Shown here in pieces: positions 23,501-33,095 of a stretch of 64,000 nt of DNA. The notes under the pieces are model-generated. The model saw only the letters and a list, made by a program, of their open reading frames with translations. It did not search any database and was not told the DNA's origin. Origin of the DNA: Myceligenerans salitolerans (lineage in GTDB: Bacteria; Actinomycetota; Actinomycetes; Actinomycetales; Cellulomonadaceae); contig NZ_JAFMPK010000019.1 of NCBI RefSeq assembly GCF_017349295.1, forward strand, positions 149,293 to 213,292, read 5' to 3'. Made by a program: the position numbers and the translations under genes. Position 1 is the first letter of the stretch, and every line of letters begins with the position of its first letter.

Positions 23501-24904
23501 CTAGCCGCTGGTCTTCTCGTCCAGGACGACGCGCACCTCGCGTCCCTCGCCCTCGCCGTCGGACCGGACCCGGAGGGTCACGGCGTCTCCGGGAGCCATC
23601 GCGCGGATCGCGACGATCAGCTCGTCGGACCGCGACACCGGCCTGCCGTCGATCGCCAGGATCACGTCGCCGGGTGCGATGCCGGCCCGGTCGGCCGGTC
23701 CGTCCGGTGTCACCGGCGGCTGGCCCCCCTGTGCCGTGCTCGCGACCCTGACGCCCTCGCCCTGGTAGGTCTGGTCAAGGAGCACGCCGATCACCGGGAA
23801 CGTCGCCTCACCGGTCTCGATGAGCTGCTCGGCGGTCCGGCGCGCCTGGTTGGACGGGATGGCGAAGCCGAGACCGATGTTGCCGGTCGCGGTCAGGGAA
23901 CCGGGCGCCTGCGCGATCGCCGAGTTGATCCCGATCACCTCACCGGCCGAGTTCAGCAGCGGGCCGCCCGAGTTGCCGGGGTTGATCGCGGCGTCGGTCT
24001 GGATCGCGTCGATGAAGGCGGTCGCGGACTGCTCCCCGGCCTGCACGGGACGGTGCAGCGCGGACACGATACCGGTGGTCACGGTCGCGTCCAGGCCGAG
24101 CGGGGAACCCGCCGCCAGCACGTCGTCACCGACGACGACGGCATCGGAGTCGCCCAGGACGAGGGGTGTGAGCCCCTCCTCGTCGACCTTGAGCACCGCC
24201 AGGTCGTAGTCGGGGGTGGCACCCACGATCTCCGCCCGCTTCTCGTGACCGTCGGAGAACGTCACGAAGACCGGCGCCCCCGACGTGGTCGCGCCCGCGA
24301 CGACGTGGTTGTTCGTCAGGATGTAGCCGTCCGACTTGAGGACCATGCCCGAGCCGGTGGCCTCGCCCTCGGCGCCGCGCACGGCGATCGAGACGACGCT
24401 GGGCAGCGCCTCGGCCGCGATGGCCGCCACGGAGCCCTCGGGCCGGTCCACGGTCGCGCCGCCGGCCGCCTTCGGCAGGGCCGCGTCGGCAGGGCGTGCG
24501 GTGTCCTCCCGTTCGTCCATCAACGCCGACCCACCGATGCCGCCCAGGAGCCCGGCCAGGAGGGCCAGCGACGCCACGAGGACCATCGACCCCGCACCGA
24601 GGCCCCGCGCCCGCGTGCGGCCCGCGGGAGGCGGCGGTGGCGGTGGCACCGGACCGGCGCCGTGTCCCGGGTGGGAGACGGTCTGCACCGTGGTGAACGG
24701 TGGCGGCGGCGGGCTCGTCGGCGCCCCGTGCGGGTACGGGGCCGGCCCGCTCGTGCCCGGCCGGCCGCCACCCGGCCGGTCGGCGTGCGCCCGCTCGGCG
24801 TCCGGCCCCGATGAGGCGCCCGGTGGCACCTCGTCCGGCGGCCGGGGCGGAGGCACCTGCCGGGACGCGGGCGTCGGTGGTGCGAAGGGGTTGTCGTCGC
24901 TCAT
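23501..24904 (-). CDS. htrA: HtrA/DegP-type serine protease with PDZ domain, membrane-anchored
   Basis: Predicted envelope quality-control protease. The 467-residue protein has a Pro-rich cytoplasmic N-terminus (to about residue 100), one membrane segment (about 104-126), a trypsin-like domain with triad motifs NNHVVAG (His), DYDLAVLK (Asp) and GNSGGPLL (Ser), and a C-terminal PDZ domain with PADRAGIAPGDVILAIDG. ATG 24904 overlaps the anti-sigma gene stop (ATGA). Downstream of sigE and rseA, it is likely part of the envelope-stress response, as in Mycobacterium tuberculosis (Rv1221-Rv1224). Confidence 0.94.
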   Translation of the reverse strand: MSDDNPFAPPTPASRQVPPPRPPDEVPPGASSGPDAERAHADRPGGGRPGTSGPAPYPHGAPTSPPPPPFTTVQTVSHPGHGAGPVPPPPPPPAGRTRARGLGAGSMVLVASLALLAGLLGGIGGSALMDEREDTARPADAALPKAAGGATVDRPEGSVAAIAAEALPSVVSIAVRGAEGEATGSGMVLKSDGYILTNNHVVAGATTSGAPVFVTFSDGHEKRAEIVGATPDYDLAVLKVDEEGLTPLVLGDSDAVVVGDDVLAAGSPLGLDATVTTGIVSALHRPVQAGEQSATAFIDAIQTDAAINPGNSGGPLLNSAGEVIGINSAIAQAPGSLTATGNIGLGFAIPSNQARRTAEQLIETGEATFPVIGVLLDQTYQGEGVRVASTAQGGQPPVTPDGPADRAGIAPGDVILAIDGRPVSRSDELIVAIRAMAPGDAVTLRVRSDGEGEGREVRVVLDEKTSG

Positions 24905-25887
24905 GGACTGGTGATCGCTCCCGTAGCCGTACTCCACCCGCGTGCGATGCGGGACAGGACCCCGGCATCGTAATCACGGGCCGGGAAGGATGCCACGAGT
25001 TCGGCGAGCCTGTCCTCGGGCAGATCGGCCACGACGTCCACGACGACCTCGTCCGACTGCCATGCCAGATGGGCCGGGGTGCGGGCCAGCACCTGGACGG
25101 AATCGCTCCCCCCGGCCAGCCGCCCGATCTGCTCCCGCACGACCGCGTGCCCGGCCTCGCCGGACAGGTCGATCTCGAGGATCTGCCCCTCGTCGCCGAC
25201 GAGCCGGACCGCCGTGACCTCCAGGCCTTCGGGCAGGTCCGACGGCGCGGCCCAGCCCTCGGCGACGACCCAGTCGAGCGCGGCGGCGCTGCGCTGCTCG
25301 GGGACGGTGCCCGCAGGAGCCAGCCCGCCCAGGACGTCCGTACCCGCGGCACGCTCGTCCGGTCCCGTCCTCGCCAGCATGGTCATCGCGTCGGCCGCGG
25401 AGATTCCCGGGGACACCTGCGGGCTCTGGCCCAGGCCGAACAGCACCAGCCCGAGCGCGCCCACACTGCCGGCGCCGAACGCCAGGAACCGGGCGGTACG
25501 ACGGCGGCCCGTGGGAACGTTCCCGCTGAGCCGGACGCCGTCGACCAGGCCGGGCAGCGGGACGCCGCCCCACCCGGGCCGCGCGGTGCCGTGCGGGCGT
25601 GCCGCGGCATCCGGTGCGTCGAACGCCAGGCGGCGCGGACTGCGCAGGGGATCGTCGTCGGTGCCCGGGATCGACGCCTGGAGCGCGATGAGGCGCGCGG
25701 TCAGCGTGGGGTCGGGACGTACGTCGTCGGTGGCCGACGAGAGCAGGCGGCGGGAGCGCCGCGCGTCGTCCAGCTCACGCGCGCACGCGCGGCAGATCGC
25801 CACGTGCTCGAGGGCCTGTTCCGTCTGGCCGGCGTCGAGCTGCCCGTCCGCCAGTGCGGAGATCCAGGATCCGAGGTGCGGCGTCAT
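24901..25887 (-). CDS. rseA: RseA-like anti-sigma factor with zinc-finger motif
   Basis: Predicted anti-sigma factor that holds SigE inactive at the membrane. The 328-residue protein has an N-terminal zinc-binding H-x3-C-x2-C motif ([14 protein letters not shown], about residues 27-40), a linker, one hydrophobic segment near the middle ([20 protein letters not shown]) and an extracytoplasmic C-terminal domain of about 170 residues. That outer domain is larger than in mycobacterial RseA. ATG 25887 overlaps the sigE stop (ATGA), fitting stoichiometric production. Confidence 0.87.
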   Translation of the reverse strand: MTPHLGSWISALADGQLDAGQTEQALEHVAICRACARELDDARRSRRLLSSATDDVRPDPTLTARLIALQASIPGTDDDPLRSPRRLAFDAPDAAARPHGTARPGWGGVPLPGLVDGVRLSGNVPTGRRRTARFLAFGAGSVGALGLVLFGLGQSPQVSPGISAADAMTMLARTGPDERAAGTDVLGGLAPAGTVPEQRSAAALDWVVAEGWAAPSDLPEGLEVTAVRLVGDEGQILEIDLSGEAGHAVVREQIGRLAGGSDSVQVLARTPAHLAWQSDEVVVDVVADLPEDRLAELVASFPARDYDAGVLSRIARGWSTATGAITSP

Positions 25888-26486
25888 GCCTCACCTCCGG
25901 CCTCGCCGGCGCGCACCGCCTCGGGGGACCGGTGTTCCAGCGCCTCCCGCAGCTGAGCCCGCGCCCGGTGGATCCGCGACCGGACGGTGCCCAGCTTGAC
26001 GTTCAGGGTCTTGGCGATCTCCTCGTAGCTGAGCCCCTCGATGTCGCACAGCACGACGGCGGCCCGGTACTCCGGCCGCAGCTCGTCCAGCGCGTGCTGC
26101 ACGTCGTGCCCGAGGTTGGCGTGCTCGAACTCGCGCTCGGGCCGGCCCTGCTCTCCCGTGGCGGCCACGGCGCCGTCGTCGTCCCCCATGGCTTCCATGC
26201 GGATCCGCTTGCGGCGGCGCGCCATGTCGAGGAAGAGGTTCGTCGTGATGCGGTGCAGCCAGCCCTCGAACGTGCCGGGCGTGTAGCTCGACAGGGACCG
26301 GAAGACCCGGATGAACGTCTCCTGGGTCAGGTCCTCGGCGTCCTGCTGGTTACCGGTCAGGCGGTAGGCGAGCCGGTAGACGCGCGCCGAGTGCTCGCGC
26401 ACGATCTCCTCCCAGGTGGGAGGTTGCCAGGGCTCGGCCGTGACCTGACCCTCGGGTTCCGGCTTCGACACGCTCATGAGACTCAT
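25884..26486 (-). CDS. sigE: ECF RNA polymerase sigma factor SigE
   Basis: Extracytoplasmic-function sigma factor directing RNA polymerase to envelope-stress promoters. The 200-residue protein has sigma region 2 ([20 protein letters not shown], with FIRVFRSL and [12 protein letters not shown] following) and region 4 ([20 protein letters not shown], then a helix-turn-helix [23 protein letters not shown]). ATG 26486 has GAGGG 3-4 nt upstream, better placed than the ATG three codons on. It is coupled to the anti-sigma gene and divergent from an O-methyltransferase, a pairing shared with M. tuberculosis. Confidence 0.95.
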   Translation of the reverse strand: MSLMSVSKPEPEGQVTAEPWQPPTWEEIVREHSARVYRLAYRLTGNQQDAEDLTQETFIRVFRSLSSYTPGTFEGWLHRITTNLFLDMARRRKRIRMEAMGDDDGAVAATGEQGRPEREFEHANLGHDVQHALDELRPEYRAAVVLCDIEGLSYEEIAKTLNVKLGTVRSRIHRARAQLREALEHRSPEAVRAGEAGGEA

Positions 26487-26653
26487 CGTCCCTCACAACG
26501 CCCAGGAGTCTCCAGTCGTTCCCGCGGCACCGGTAGCCTGGCCCCCGATCCACGCTGACGAAGGGCGCGGCGGAGCGTGCGGACCGGGAAAGAGGCACGC
26601 GCGCGGAGCGGAGTCCGAGGAAGCATGGCGTCTGCACAGACCTGGAGGATGTC

Positions 26654-27313
26654 ATCAGCGCAGCCACGGAGCACACGGGCGGCCGTCACGCGAAGGCCGC
26701 GGCCTGGATGTACAGCGAGTCGTTCGTGCCGGAGGACGACGTGCTGCTGCGTGCCCGCGAGCGTGCCGCGGATCTCGGCTGCCCGTCGGTGCTGCCCGGG
26801 ACGGGGGCGCTGCTGCGGGTGCTGGCCGCGTCGATGCGCGCGCGGGCGGTCGTGGAGGTCGGCACGGGCGCCGGTGTCGCGGCGCTGTGGCTGCTGCGCG
26901 GCATGCCCGCCGACGGCCAGCTGACCACCATCGACCGGGAGGTGGAGCACCAGCGGGCGGCGCGCGAGTCCTTCGCCGAGGAGGGCGTGGACCCGCGCCG
27001 CACGCGCATCATCCCGGGCCGCGCGGACGAGGTGCTGCCCCGGCTCACCGACGGCCACTACGACCTCGTGCTCGTGGGGGCCGAACCGTACGCCTACCCG
27101 GAGTACGTCGAACAGGCGCTGCGCCTGCTGCGCCCGGGCGGGCTGCTCGCCGTCGACGACGCCCTGCACCGGGACCGCGTCGCCGATCCGACCCGCCGCG
27201 ACGAGATCACGACGATCGTGCGGGAGGTGGGCCGCGCACTGCGCAACGACGAGCGCGTCATGCCGGCCATGGTGCCGAGCGGCGACGGCCTGCTGCTGGC
27301 GGTCCGCCGCTGA
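26654..27313 (+). CDS. O-methyltransferase (Rv1220c-like), start codon unusual
   Basis: Predicted SAM-dependent O-methyltransferase of the catechol-O-methyltransferase-like family; substrate unknown. It shows the SAM motif VVEVGTGAGVAALWLL, the TTIDREVEHQ acidic loop, and DLVLVGAEPYAYPEY. The first in-frame ATG (26708) has no ribosome site, and homologues start earlier (TEHTGGRHAKAAAW precedes it here). GGAGG at 26644-26648 would best serve an ATC codon at 26654; no in-frame ATG, GTG or TTG exists there. So either a near-cognate start or a 1-base error/shift with ATG 26649 applies. It is divergent from sigE. Confidence 0.82.
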   Translation: MSAATEHTGGRHAKAAAWMYSESFVPEDDVLLRARERAADLGCPSVLPGTGALLRVLAASMRARAVVEVGTGAGVAALWLLRGMPADGQLTTIDREVEHQRAARESFAEEGVDPRRTRIIPGRADEVLPRLTDGHYDLVLVGAEPYAYPEYVEQALRLLRPGGLLAVDDALHRDRVADPTRRDEITTIVREVGRALRNDERVMPAMVPSGDGLLLAVRR

Positions 27314-27424
27314 GACCCGGGCGCCGGGCCGACCACACCACCGGCGCCGAGGGATCCGGGCCCCGGCGGGCTCGACGGACGGCGTCCGCGGGGGCCGGGC
27401 TCCGCCGGGACCGACCCGTCGGCC

Positions 27425-27592
27425 TCAGCCGACAACGCCCTTGAGAGCCTCGCCCAGTTCCGTCGCCTCGGTCGCGTTGAGCTCGACGACCAGCCGACCG
27501 CCGCCCTCGAGCGGAACACGCATGACGATGCCGCGCCCCTCCTTGGTGACCTCCATCGGCCCGTCACCCGTACGCGGCTTCATCGCAGCCAT
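27425..27592 (-). CDS. DUF3117 family small protein
   Basis: Small conserved actinobacterial protein of unknown function (mycobacterial counterpart Rv1211). The 55-residue product, starting MAAMKPRTGDGPMEVTKEGR, matches the family end to end. ATG 27592 is chosen since the family begins there; GGGAG lies about 9 nt upstream, and a start five codons earlier is only weakly supported. It stands alone between the O-methyltransferase and folP2, in the same neighbourhood as in mycobacteria. Confidence 0.92.
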   Translation of the reverse strand: MAAMKPRTGDGPMEVTKEGRGIVMRVPLEGGGRLVVELNATEATELGEALKGVVG

Positions 27593-27762
27593 GTGTGGCT
27601 CTCCCATTCCGTTGTCCGTTACCGTGTGCTTCGTCCTCCGTCAGCTGTCGCCGTGTGACAGAGGGCACCGGCCCATTCTAGTCGAATTCGAGCCACCTTC
27701 TTCACACTTCCGTTTCCTCCCGGAACCGCCCCACCGTGCGCCTCGGCGCTGGTCCCCGGGGG

Positions 27763-28761
27763 TCAGCCGAGGCCACGAAGAGCCGCGGCGGGAGGTGCCT
27801 CGTCGCGCAGCGCGGCCACCATGTCGAGGACCCGTCGCGTGGCGCCGACGTCGTGCGCACGGAACACCCGCGCCCCGAGCCAGGCCGCCACCGCCGTCGC
27901 CGCGAGCGTGCCTTCCAGGCGCTCACCGGGCGGCAGGTCGAGCGTCTCGCCCACGAAGTCCTTCCGGCTGAGCGCCATCAGGAGCGGGAACCGGAGTGCG
28001 GCCAGCGCCGCGGTGCGACGCAGCAGGTGCAGCGAGTGCCAGGTGTTCTTCCCGAAGTCGTGCGTCGGGTCCACGATCACCGACGACGGCGGCACCCCCG
28101 CGGCCACGGCCCGCTCGGCGGCCGCTCGCAGCGTCGCCAGGACGTCGTCCACGACGCCGTCCCGCGGGTCGAGGCCGGGGGTCTCGTCGCTCGGCCCGCC
28201 GGGCGCCGGGGACGGCGAGTACTCCACGCGCCAGGGATCGGTTCTCGGGGTGGCGCCGCCGGTGTGCGAGCAGACGACGCCCACCCCCGCCGCACCGGCG
28301 ACCTCCACGAGCGCGGGATCGTGGCCCGCCCAGGTGTCGTTGATCAGGTCGGCGCCCGCCTCGACGGCGGCGCGTGCCACGCCGGAGCGCCAGGTGTCGA
28401 CCGAGACCAGGAGTTCCGGGAGCTCGGTGCGGACCCGTGCGACGACGGGGAGTACCCGCCGGAGCTCCTCGGCCTCGTCGACGTCGGGACCGACGCCCGC
28501 GCGCACTCCGCCGACGTCGAGGATCTCCGCGCCCTGTGCGAGCGCCCGCTCCGCGGCGCGGAGCGCGGCGTCGTCGTCGGGCAACCGGGCGGGGGCGAAG
28601 AACGAGTCGGTGGTGCGGTTGACCACCGCCATGATCACGGGCCGCACGGCGCCGCCCTCGCGACCGAGCTCACGCCCCCGCAGCACGAGCGGTGCCGACC
28701 CCGGGGGAACGGCGTCCGCTGCCCGGACGGTCCCCGCGGGACGGGGGGCCGTTCCGCTCAC
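27763..28761 (-). CDS. folP2: Dihydropteroate synthase-like protein (FolP2 type)
   Basis: Related to dihydropteroate synthase, the sulfonamide target of folate synthesis. The 332-residue protein has IMAVVNRTTDSFFAPARL where true FolP has a NVTPDSFSDGG loop, then DVGGVRAG, VSVDTWRSGVA, LINDTWAG and DPTHDFGKNT. This pattern resembles mycobacterial FolP2 (Rv1207), reported to lack dihydropteroate synthase activity. A Pro/Gly-rich insert lies near residues 195-205. GTG 28761 overlaps the LOG gene stop (GTGA). Its actual substrate is unknown. Confidence 0.85.
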   Translation of the reverse strand: MSGTAPRPAGTVRAADAVPPGSAPLVLRGRELGREGGAVRPVIMAVVNRTTDSFFAPARLPDDDAALRAAERALAQGAEILDVGGVRAGVGPDVDEAEELRRVLPVVARVRTELPELLVSVDTWRSGVARAAVEAGADLINDTWAGHDPALVEVAGAAGVGVVCSHTGGATPRTDPWRVEYSPSPAPGGPSDETPGLDPRDGVVDDVLATLRAAAERAVAAGVPPSSVIVDPTHDFGKNTWHSLHLLRRTAALAALRFPLLMALSRKDFVGETLDLPPGERLEGTLAATAVAAWLGARVFRAHDVGATRRVLDMVAALRDEAPPAAALRGLG

Positions 28762-29573
28762 GCGGAACCCGCGGCGGCCTGCTCCTCGGCGGCGAGCGCC
28801 GCCTGGGCGCGCCTCTCGTCGGCCAGGACGGCGCCCTTCTCGACGACGTGCTCGACGGCCTCGCCCGGGTCGTCGGTGACGTGCAGCAGCTCGAGGTCGT
28901 GCGCGGAGATCATGCCGCGGTCCAGGACGGCGGTGCGGACCCAGTCCAGCAGGCCGCCCCAGTAGTCGGATCCGAAGAGGACCAGCGGGAAGCTCGTGAC
29001 CTTGCGTGTCTGCACGAGGGTCACGGCCTCGAAGAGCTCGTCGAACGTGCCGAACCCGCCGGGCAGGACGATGAACCCCTGGGCGTACTTGACGAACATC
29101 GTCTTGCGCGCGAAGAAGTAGCGGAAGTTGATACCGAGGTTGACGTGCTCGTTCACGCCCTGCTCGAACGGCAGCTCGATGCCCAGGCCCACGGACACGC
29201 CGCCGGCCTCGTGGGCACCCTTGTTGGCGGCCTCCATGATGCCCGGGCCGCCGCCGGTGATGACGGCGTAGCCGGCTTCGACGAGCAGGCGTCCGATCTC
29301 CTCGGCCCGGGCGTAGTCGGGGTGCTCCGGGTCGGTGCGGGCGCTGCCGAACACGGAGACGGCCGGGCCGATCTCGGCCAGCGCGCCGAAGCCCTCCACG
29401 AACTCGGACTGTATCCGCATCACGCGCCACGGGTCGGAGTGCACCCAGTCGGCCTGTGCGCCCTTGGCGAGCAGGCGCTGGTCGGTGGTCTCCAGCGGGA
29501 TCTGGTTGCCGCGCAGCAGCACGGGGCCCTTCCGGTAGCCGCGTCCTCGCTGCGGAACTCCGTCGTCACTCAT
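28758..29573 (-). CDS. LOG-family protein (nucleotide 5'-monophosphate phosphoribohydrolase)
   Basis: Predicted Lonely Guy-type hydrolase that removes ribose phosphate from cytokinin nucleotides or related NMPs. The 271-residue protein shows GGGPGIMEAANKGA and the catalytic PGGFGTFDELFE motif (PGGxGTxxE) in the usual order, with a roughly 60-residue N-terminal extension (QRGRGYRKGPVLLRGNQ). Length fits the long LOG class. It is upstream of, and coupled to, folP2; the counterpart Rv1205 lies near folP2 in mycobacteria. Confidence 0.9.
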   Translation of the reverse strand: MSDDGVPQRGRGYRKGPVLLRGNQIPLETTDQRLLAKGAQADWVHSDPWRVMRIQSEFVEGFGALAEIGPAVSVFGSARTDPEHPDYARAEEIGRLLVEAGYAVITGGGPGIMEAANKGAHEAGGVSVGLGIELPFEQGVNEHVNLGINFRYFFARKTMFVKYAQGFIVLPGGFGTFDELFEAVTLVQTRKVTSFPLVLFGSDYWGGLLDWVRTAVLDRGMISAHDLELLHVTDDPGEAVEHVVEKGAVLADERRAQAALAAEEQAAAGSA

Positions 29574-29675
29574 ACGGCAAACCTATCCCGCCCGCGTGCC
29601 GGCGACGACGGACGGCGGTGGTCCGGGCGGCGGTGGGCGTGGCGGCGGGCGAGGCGGCAGACGGCCTCGCGCACC

Positions 29676-30899
29676 TCAGCCGAGCAGCCACGCGCGCAGG
29701 GCGTCGCGGCAGGCCGCCAGCTCCGCGACGCGGAGGTGCTCGTCGTCCTTGTGGGCCAGGAGGGCGTCGCCGGGCCCGAAGTTGACCGCCGGGATCCCCA
29801 GGCCCGCGAAGCGGGCGACGTCGGTCCAGCCGTACTTCGGCCGCGGCTCGCCGCCCGTGACCGCGAGCACGGCGGCCGCGAAGTCCTGGGCCATGGGCGC
29901 GTCGAGCCCGGGGCGGGCCCCCGGCGACGAGTCGGTGACGGTCACGTCGAAACCCTCGAAGACCTCGCGCAGGTGCCGCTCGGCCTCGGCCTCCCCGCGT
30001 GACGGGGCGAAGCGGTAGTTGACCTCGACCACGCACTCGTCGGGGACGACGTTCCCCGCGATCCCGCCGCGGATACCCACGGCGTTGAGTCCCTCACGAT
30101 AGTCGAGGCCCTCCACCGTGACGGTGCGGGGCCGGTAGCCCGCCAGCCGGGCGAGCACGTCCGCGGCGCCGTGGATGGCGTTCACACCGGTCCAGGAGCG
30201 GGCGGAGTGCGCCGCGACGCCGCGGGTGCGGACCTCGACGCGCATGGTGCCGTTGCAGCCCCCCTCGATCCCCGCGTTGCTCGGTTCGCCGAGGATGGCG
30301 AAGTCGGCGTCGAGCAGGCCGGGGTCGTTGCGCGCGAGTCTGCCGAGGCCGTTGCGCGCCGCCTCGACCTCCTCGTGGTCGTAGAACACCCAGGTGACGT
30401 CGACGGCGGGTACCCTGCCCGGCGTCCCGAGCTCACAGGCGAGCGCGAGGGCGACCGCGACGCCACCCTTCATGTCCACCGTGCCGCGGCCCCAGAGGAC
30501 GCGTTCGTCACGCGGCCGCGATCCGCCGTCCCCCGGCCCCTCCGGCCCCACCCCCTCCGGCAGCGGGCCCTCCGGCAGCGGGCCCTCCGGCGGCGCGTCC
30601 TCGCCGCCGGACGGTCGGTCCGGCCGCGCCTCGAGCCTCGTCGGGAGGTTGTCCGCGACGGGCACCGTGTCGATGTGCCCCGCGACGACGACCCGGCGGT
30701 CCCGTCCGAAGCCGGTCCGCGCCACGATCGCGTCCCCGTCCCGGTGGACCTCGAGATGCGGGCGGGCACGCAGGGTCGCCTCGATCGCGTCGGCGAGAGC
30801 GGCCTCGTCGCCCGAGACGGACGGGATGTCGCAGATCGCGGCGGTGAGGCCCACGAGGTCGGAGTCGGGGGCGAGGAGGGCTTCGTCGAATGCGGTCAC
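29676..30899 (-). CDS. dapE: Succinyl-diaminopimelate desuccinylase
   Basis: Removes succinate from N-succinyl-LL-diaminopimelate in lysine and cell-wall synthesis. The 407-residue M20 protein has [10 protein letters not shown] (metal-binding His and Asp), [17 protein letters not shown] (catalytic glutamates) and a dimerisation domain with [15 protein letters not shown] low-complexity insert of Pro-Glu-Gly units (about residues 101-125) between the first two metal motifs is absent from usual DapE and comes from 15-bp tandem repeats. GTG 30899 gives family-like length and is divergent from dapD. It should act after DapD and DapC. Confidence 0.9.
   Translation of the reverse strand: MTAFDEALLAPDSDLVGLTAAICDIPSVSGDEAALADAIEATLRARPHLEVHRDGDAIVARTGFGRDRRVVVAGHIDTVPVADNLPTRLEARPDRPSGGEDAPPEGPLPEGPLPEGVGPEGPGDGGSRPRDERVLWGRGTVDMKGGVAVALALACELGTPGRVPAVDVTWVFYDHEEVEAARNGLGRLARNDPGLLDADFAILGEPSNAGIEGGCNGTMRVEVRTRGVAAHSARSWTGVNAIHGAADVLARLAGYRPRTVTVEGLDYREGLNAVGIRGGIAGNVVPDECVVEVNYRFAPSRGEAEAERHLREVFEGFDVTVTDSSPGARPGLDAPMAQDFAAAVLAVTGGEPRPKYGWTDVARFAGLGIPAVNFGPGDALLAHKDDEHLRVAELAACRDALRAWLLG
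30553..30595. repeat. 15-bp tandem repeat inside dapE
   Basis: CCCTCCGGCAGCGGG occurs at 30553-30567 and 30568-30582, followed by a partial third copy to 30595. It encodes the PLPEG units of the dapE insert. Confidence 0.9.
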
Positions 30900-31037
30900 A
30901 GGGCAGAGGCTATGCCCGGCGCGCCCGGGAGCGCCGTCCCGCCGGCCGCGGCGGACGGCCGTGGCGCCGGGCCGGGCGGGCGTTCGGGTGGTGGACGACG
31001 ACGGGCCGGTGCCGGCTGCTCGCCTAAGCTGGGCGCC

Positions 31038-31985
31038 ATGACGTCGACCGCTCCCACCACCGCCTGGGGTCACGGCCTTGCCACGATCGCCGCAGGCGGC
31101 AGCGTCCTGGACACCTGGTTCCCGGCTCCCGCGCTCGGGGAGCCGCCGGCCGAGGGCTCGGCCGCGGCAGAGCCGCCGGCCGATCTGGTCGCACTGCAGG
31201 GGGACGACGCCGCTCGCGGCGTGACCACCCGCGTCGTGACCGTCGTGGCGGACCTGTCCACGGGCCCGAAGGACGCCGCCGACGGCTACCTGCGCCTCCA
31301 CCTGCTCTCGCACCGGCTCGTGCGGCCGCATGCCGTGAACCTCGACGGGCTGTTCGGCGTGCTCACCAACGTGGTGTGGACGAGCGCCGGACCGTGCGCG
31401 GTCGAGGGTTTCGAGACGACGCGGCTGCGCCTCCGGGCCCGCGGGCCCGTCGCGGTGTACGGCGTGGACAAGTTCCCGCGGATGACCGACTACGTGCTGC
31501 CGTCCGGCGTGCGCATCGCCGACGCCGACCGGGTGCGCCTGGGCGCGCACCTGGCCGAGGGCACCACGGTGATGCACGAGGGCTTCGTGAACTTCAACGC
31601 CGGCACCCTCGGCTCGTCCATGGTCGAGGGCCGGATCTCGGCGGGCGTGACGGTGGGCGACGGGTCCGACGTCGGTGGCGGTGCCTCCATCATGGGGACC
31701 CTGTCGGGTGGCGGCAAGGAGGTCATCTCGCTCGGCGAGCGCTGCCTGCTGGGCGCTAACTCGGGGCTCGGCATCCCGCTCGGCGACGACTGCGTGGTCG
31801 AGGCGGGCCTGTACGTCACGGCGGGCACCAAGGTCACGTTGCGCGGCGGCATGACGGTCAAGGCCGTGGAGCTCGCCGGGCAGTCCAACCTGCTGTTCCG
31901 GCGCAACTCGACCACGGGGACGGTCGAGGTCATCGACCGCGCCGGTACGGGTGTCGAGCTGAACGAGGCTCTCCACAAGAACTGA
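31038..31985 (+). CDS. dapD: Tetrahydrodipicolinate N-succinyltransferase
   Basis: Succinylates tetrahydrodipicolinate with succinyl-CoA, an early step of the succinylase route to diaminopimelate. The 315-residue protein has an N-terminal domain and a left-handed beta-helix of hexapeptide repeats ([20 protein letters not shown], then LAGQSN and LLFRRNS). It matches the actinobacterial DapD type (mycobacterial Rv1201c). ATG 31038 is supported by a TAAGCT -10-like element ending just 7 nt upstream, suggesting a leaderless transcript. It is divergent from dapE. Confidence 0.93.
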   Translation: MTSTAPTTAWGHGLATIAAGGSVLDTWFPAPALGEPPAEGSAAAEPPADLVALQGDDAARGVTTRVVTVVADLSTGPKDAADGYLRLHLLSHRLVRPHAVNLDGLFGVLTNVVWTSAGPCAVEGFETTRLRLRARGPVAVYGVDKFPRMTDYVLPSGVRIADADRVRLGAHLAEGTTVMHEGFVNFNAGTLGSSMVEGRISAGVTVGDGSDVGGGASIMGTLSGGGKEVISLGERCLLGANSGLGIPLGDDCVVEAGLYVTAGTKVTLRGGMTVKAVELAGQSNLLFRRNSTTGTVEVIDRAGTGVELNEALHKN

Positions 31986-32083
31986 CCAACGCACGGCCGG
32001 GAAACTCACCGAACCTGGAGGAACGCGCAGGATCCACGTTCTAAACTGGGCCGTCTCGTTCGAGGCCGTCCCGGAAGGTTCGC

Positions 32084-33043
32084 ATGGTCCTGCTCACCCG
32101 CTCGCCCGGCGATGCTGGCGGCAGCGCCCCCGGTGGCACCACGGTGCCCCGGCGCCGCCCCGTGCGGCGTGCCCTGAAGTATCTGGTCGCGACGGCGATC
32201 GTGGGCACCACGGCGACGGCCGGGGTGGTACTGCTCCTGAACCACCTGTCGGGCACCGCGCCGCTGACCGAGCGGTGTGCCGCGGAACTGGACGGCACGG
32301 ACTGGTACCTCTCACCCGCCCAGGCAGACAACGCCGCACTGATCGCGGAGACGGCGGTCCGGCGCGGCCTGCCCGCGAGGGCCGCGACGATCGGCCTCGC
32401 GACGGCGCTCCAGGAGTCCAAGCTCATCAACATCACCTACGGCGACCGTGATTCGCTCGGGCTGTTCCAGCAGCGACCGTCGCAGGGATGGGGCAGCGAG
32501 GAGGAGATCCTCGACCCGGTGTACTCCACCAACGCCTTCTACGACGGCCTGGAACAGATCGACGGCTACGAGACCATGGAGATCACCGACGCGGCGCAGG
32601 CGGTGCAGCGGTCGGCCTATCCCGAGGCGTACGCGCGTCACGAGGTCCGCTCCCGCGCCTGGGCGTCGAGCCTGACCGGCCATTCGCCCGCGTCACTGAC
32701 CTGCGAGATCGCGCCGGTCGACGAGGACGCCCTGCTGGCACCGGCGCCCGCGCTGGACGTGGTGGTCGGGCGACTCGGCCGCGACCTGGGGCTCGGCCCC
32801 TCGGGCACGACGTCGTCGGGCACGGCGGTCGTCGAGGTCGACGCCACGCCGCTGACCCCGGGTGAGGCCACGCGCGGCGGCTGGGCCGTGGCGCACTGGG
32901 CCGTCGCCACCGCGGCGGAGACGAACGTCGTCGAGGTCCAGGTGGCGGACCGGGTCTGGTCGCGGGAGAGCGCCGAGTGGGGCGAGGCCGCGGAGCCGCT
33001 TCCGGCGGGCCAGGTGCGGATCTTCCCCGCCGTGGCAGGGTAA
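32084..33043 (+). CDS. Membrane-anchored or secreted protein, possible lytic-enzyme fold
   Basis: The 319-residue protein has a basic N-terminus then one membrane segment (about residues 31-53) and an extracytoplasmic domain. The stretch IGLATALQESKLINITYGDR, followed by DSLGLFQQRPSQGWGS, resembles lysozyme/transglycosylase-like actinobacterial proteins with a putative catalytic Glu in ALQESK. Similar proteins are often annotated, without evidence, as heavy-metal transporters. I infer an envelope role but cannot assign the reaction. ATG 32084 has GGAAGG about 7 nt upstream. A terminator hairpin follows. Confidence 0.72.
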   Translation: MVLLTRSPGDAGGSAPGGTTVPRRRPVRRALKYLVATAIVGTTATAGVVLLLNHLSGTAPLTERCAAELDGTDWYLSPAQADNAALIAETAVRRGLPARAATIGLATALQESKLINITYGDRDSLGLFQQRPSQGWGSEEEILDPVYSTNAFYDGLEQIDGYETMEITDAAQAVQRSAYPEAYARHEVRSRAWASSLTGHSPASLTCEIAPVDEDALLAPAPALDVVVGRLGRDLGLGPSGTTSSGTAVVEVDATPLTPGEATRGGWAVAHWAVATAAETNVVEVQVADRVWSRESAEWGEAAEPLPAGQVRIFPAVAG

Positions 33044-33049
33044 CGAGCC

Positions 33050-33086
33050 CGCCACCCGTGCCAGGCGGTGCCTGGCACGGGTGGCG
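33050..33086. terminator. Strong hairpin between convergent genes
   Basis: CGCCACCCGTGCCAGG (33050-33065) pairs perfectly with 33071-33086 around a 5-nt loop. It serves the plus-strand gene ending at 33043 and the minus-strand ABC operon ending at 33096. No U-tract is present. Confidence 0.75.
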
Positions 33087-33095
33087 GCCGCGTGA

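Noticed and set aside
31999..32047. Possible ECF sigma promoter (GGAAC ... GTT) before the gene at 32084
   Set aside because: The spacing between GGAAC (32020-32024) and GTT (32038-32040) is 13 nt, too short for the usual 16-17 nt.
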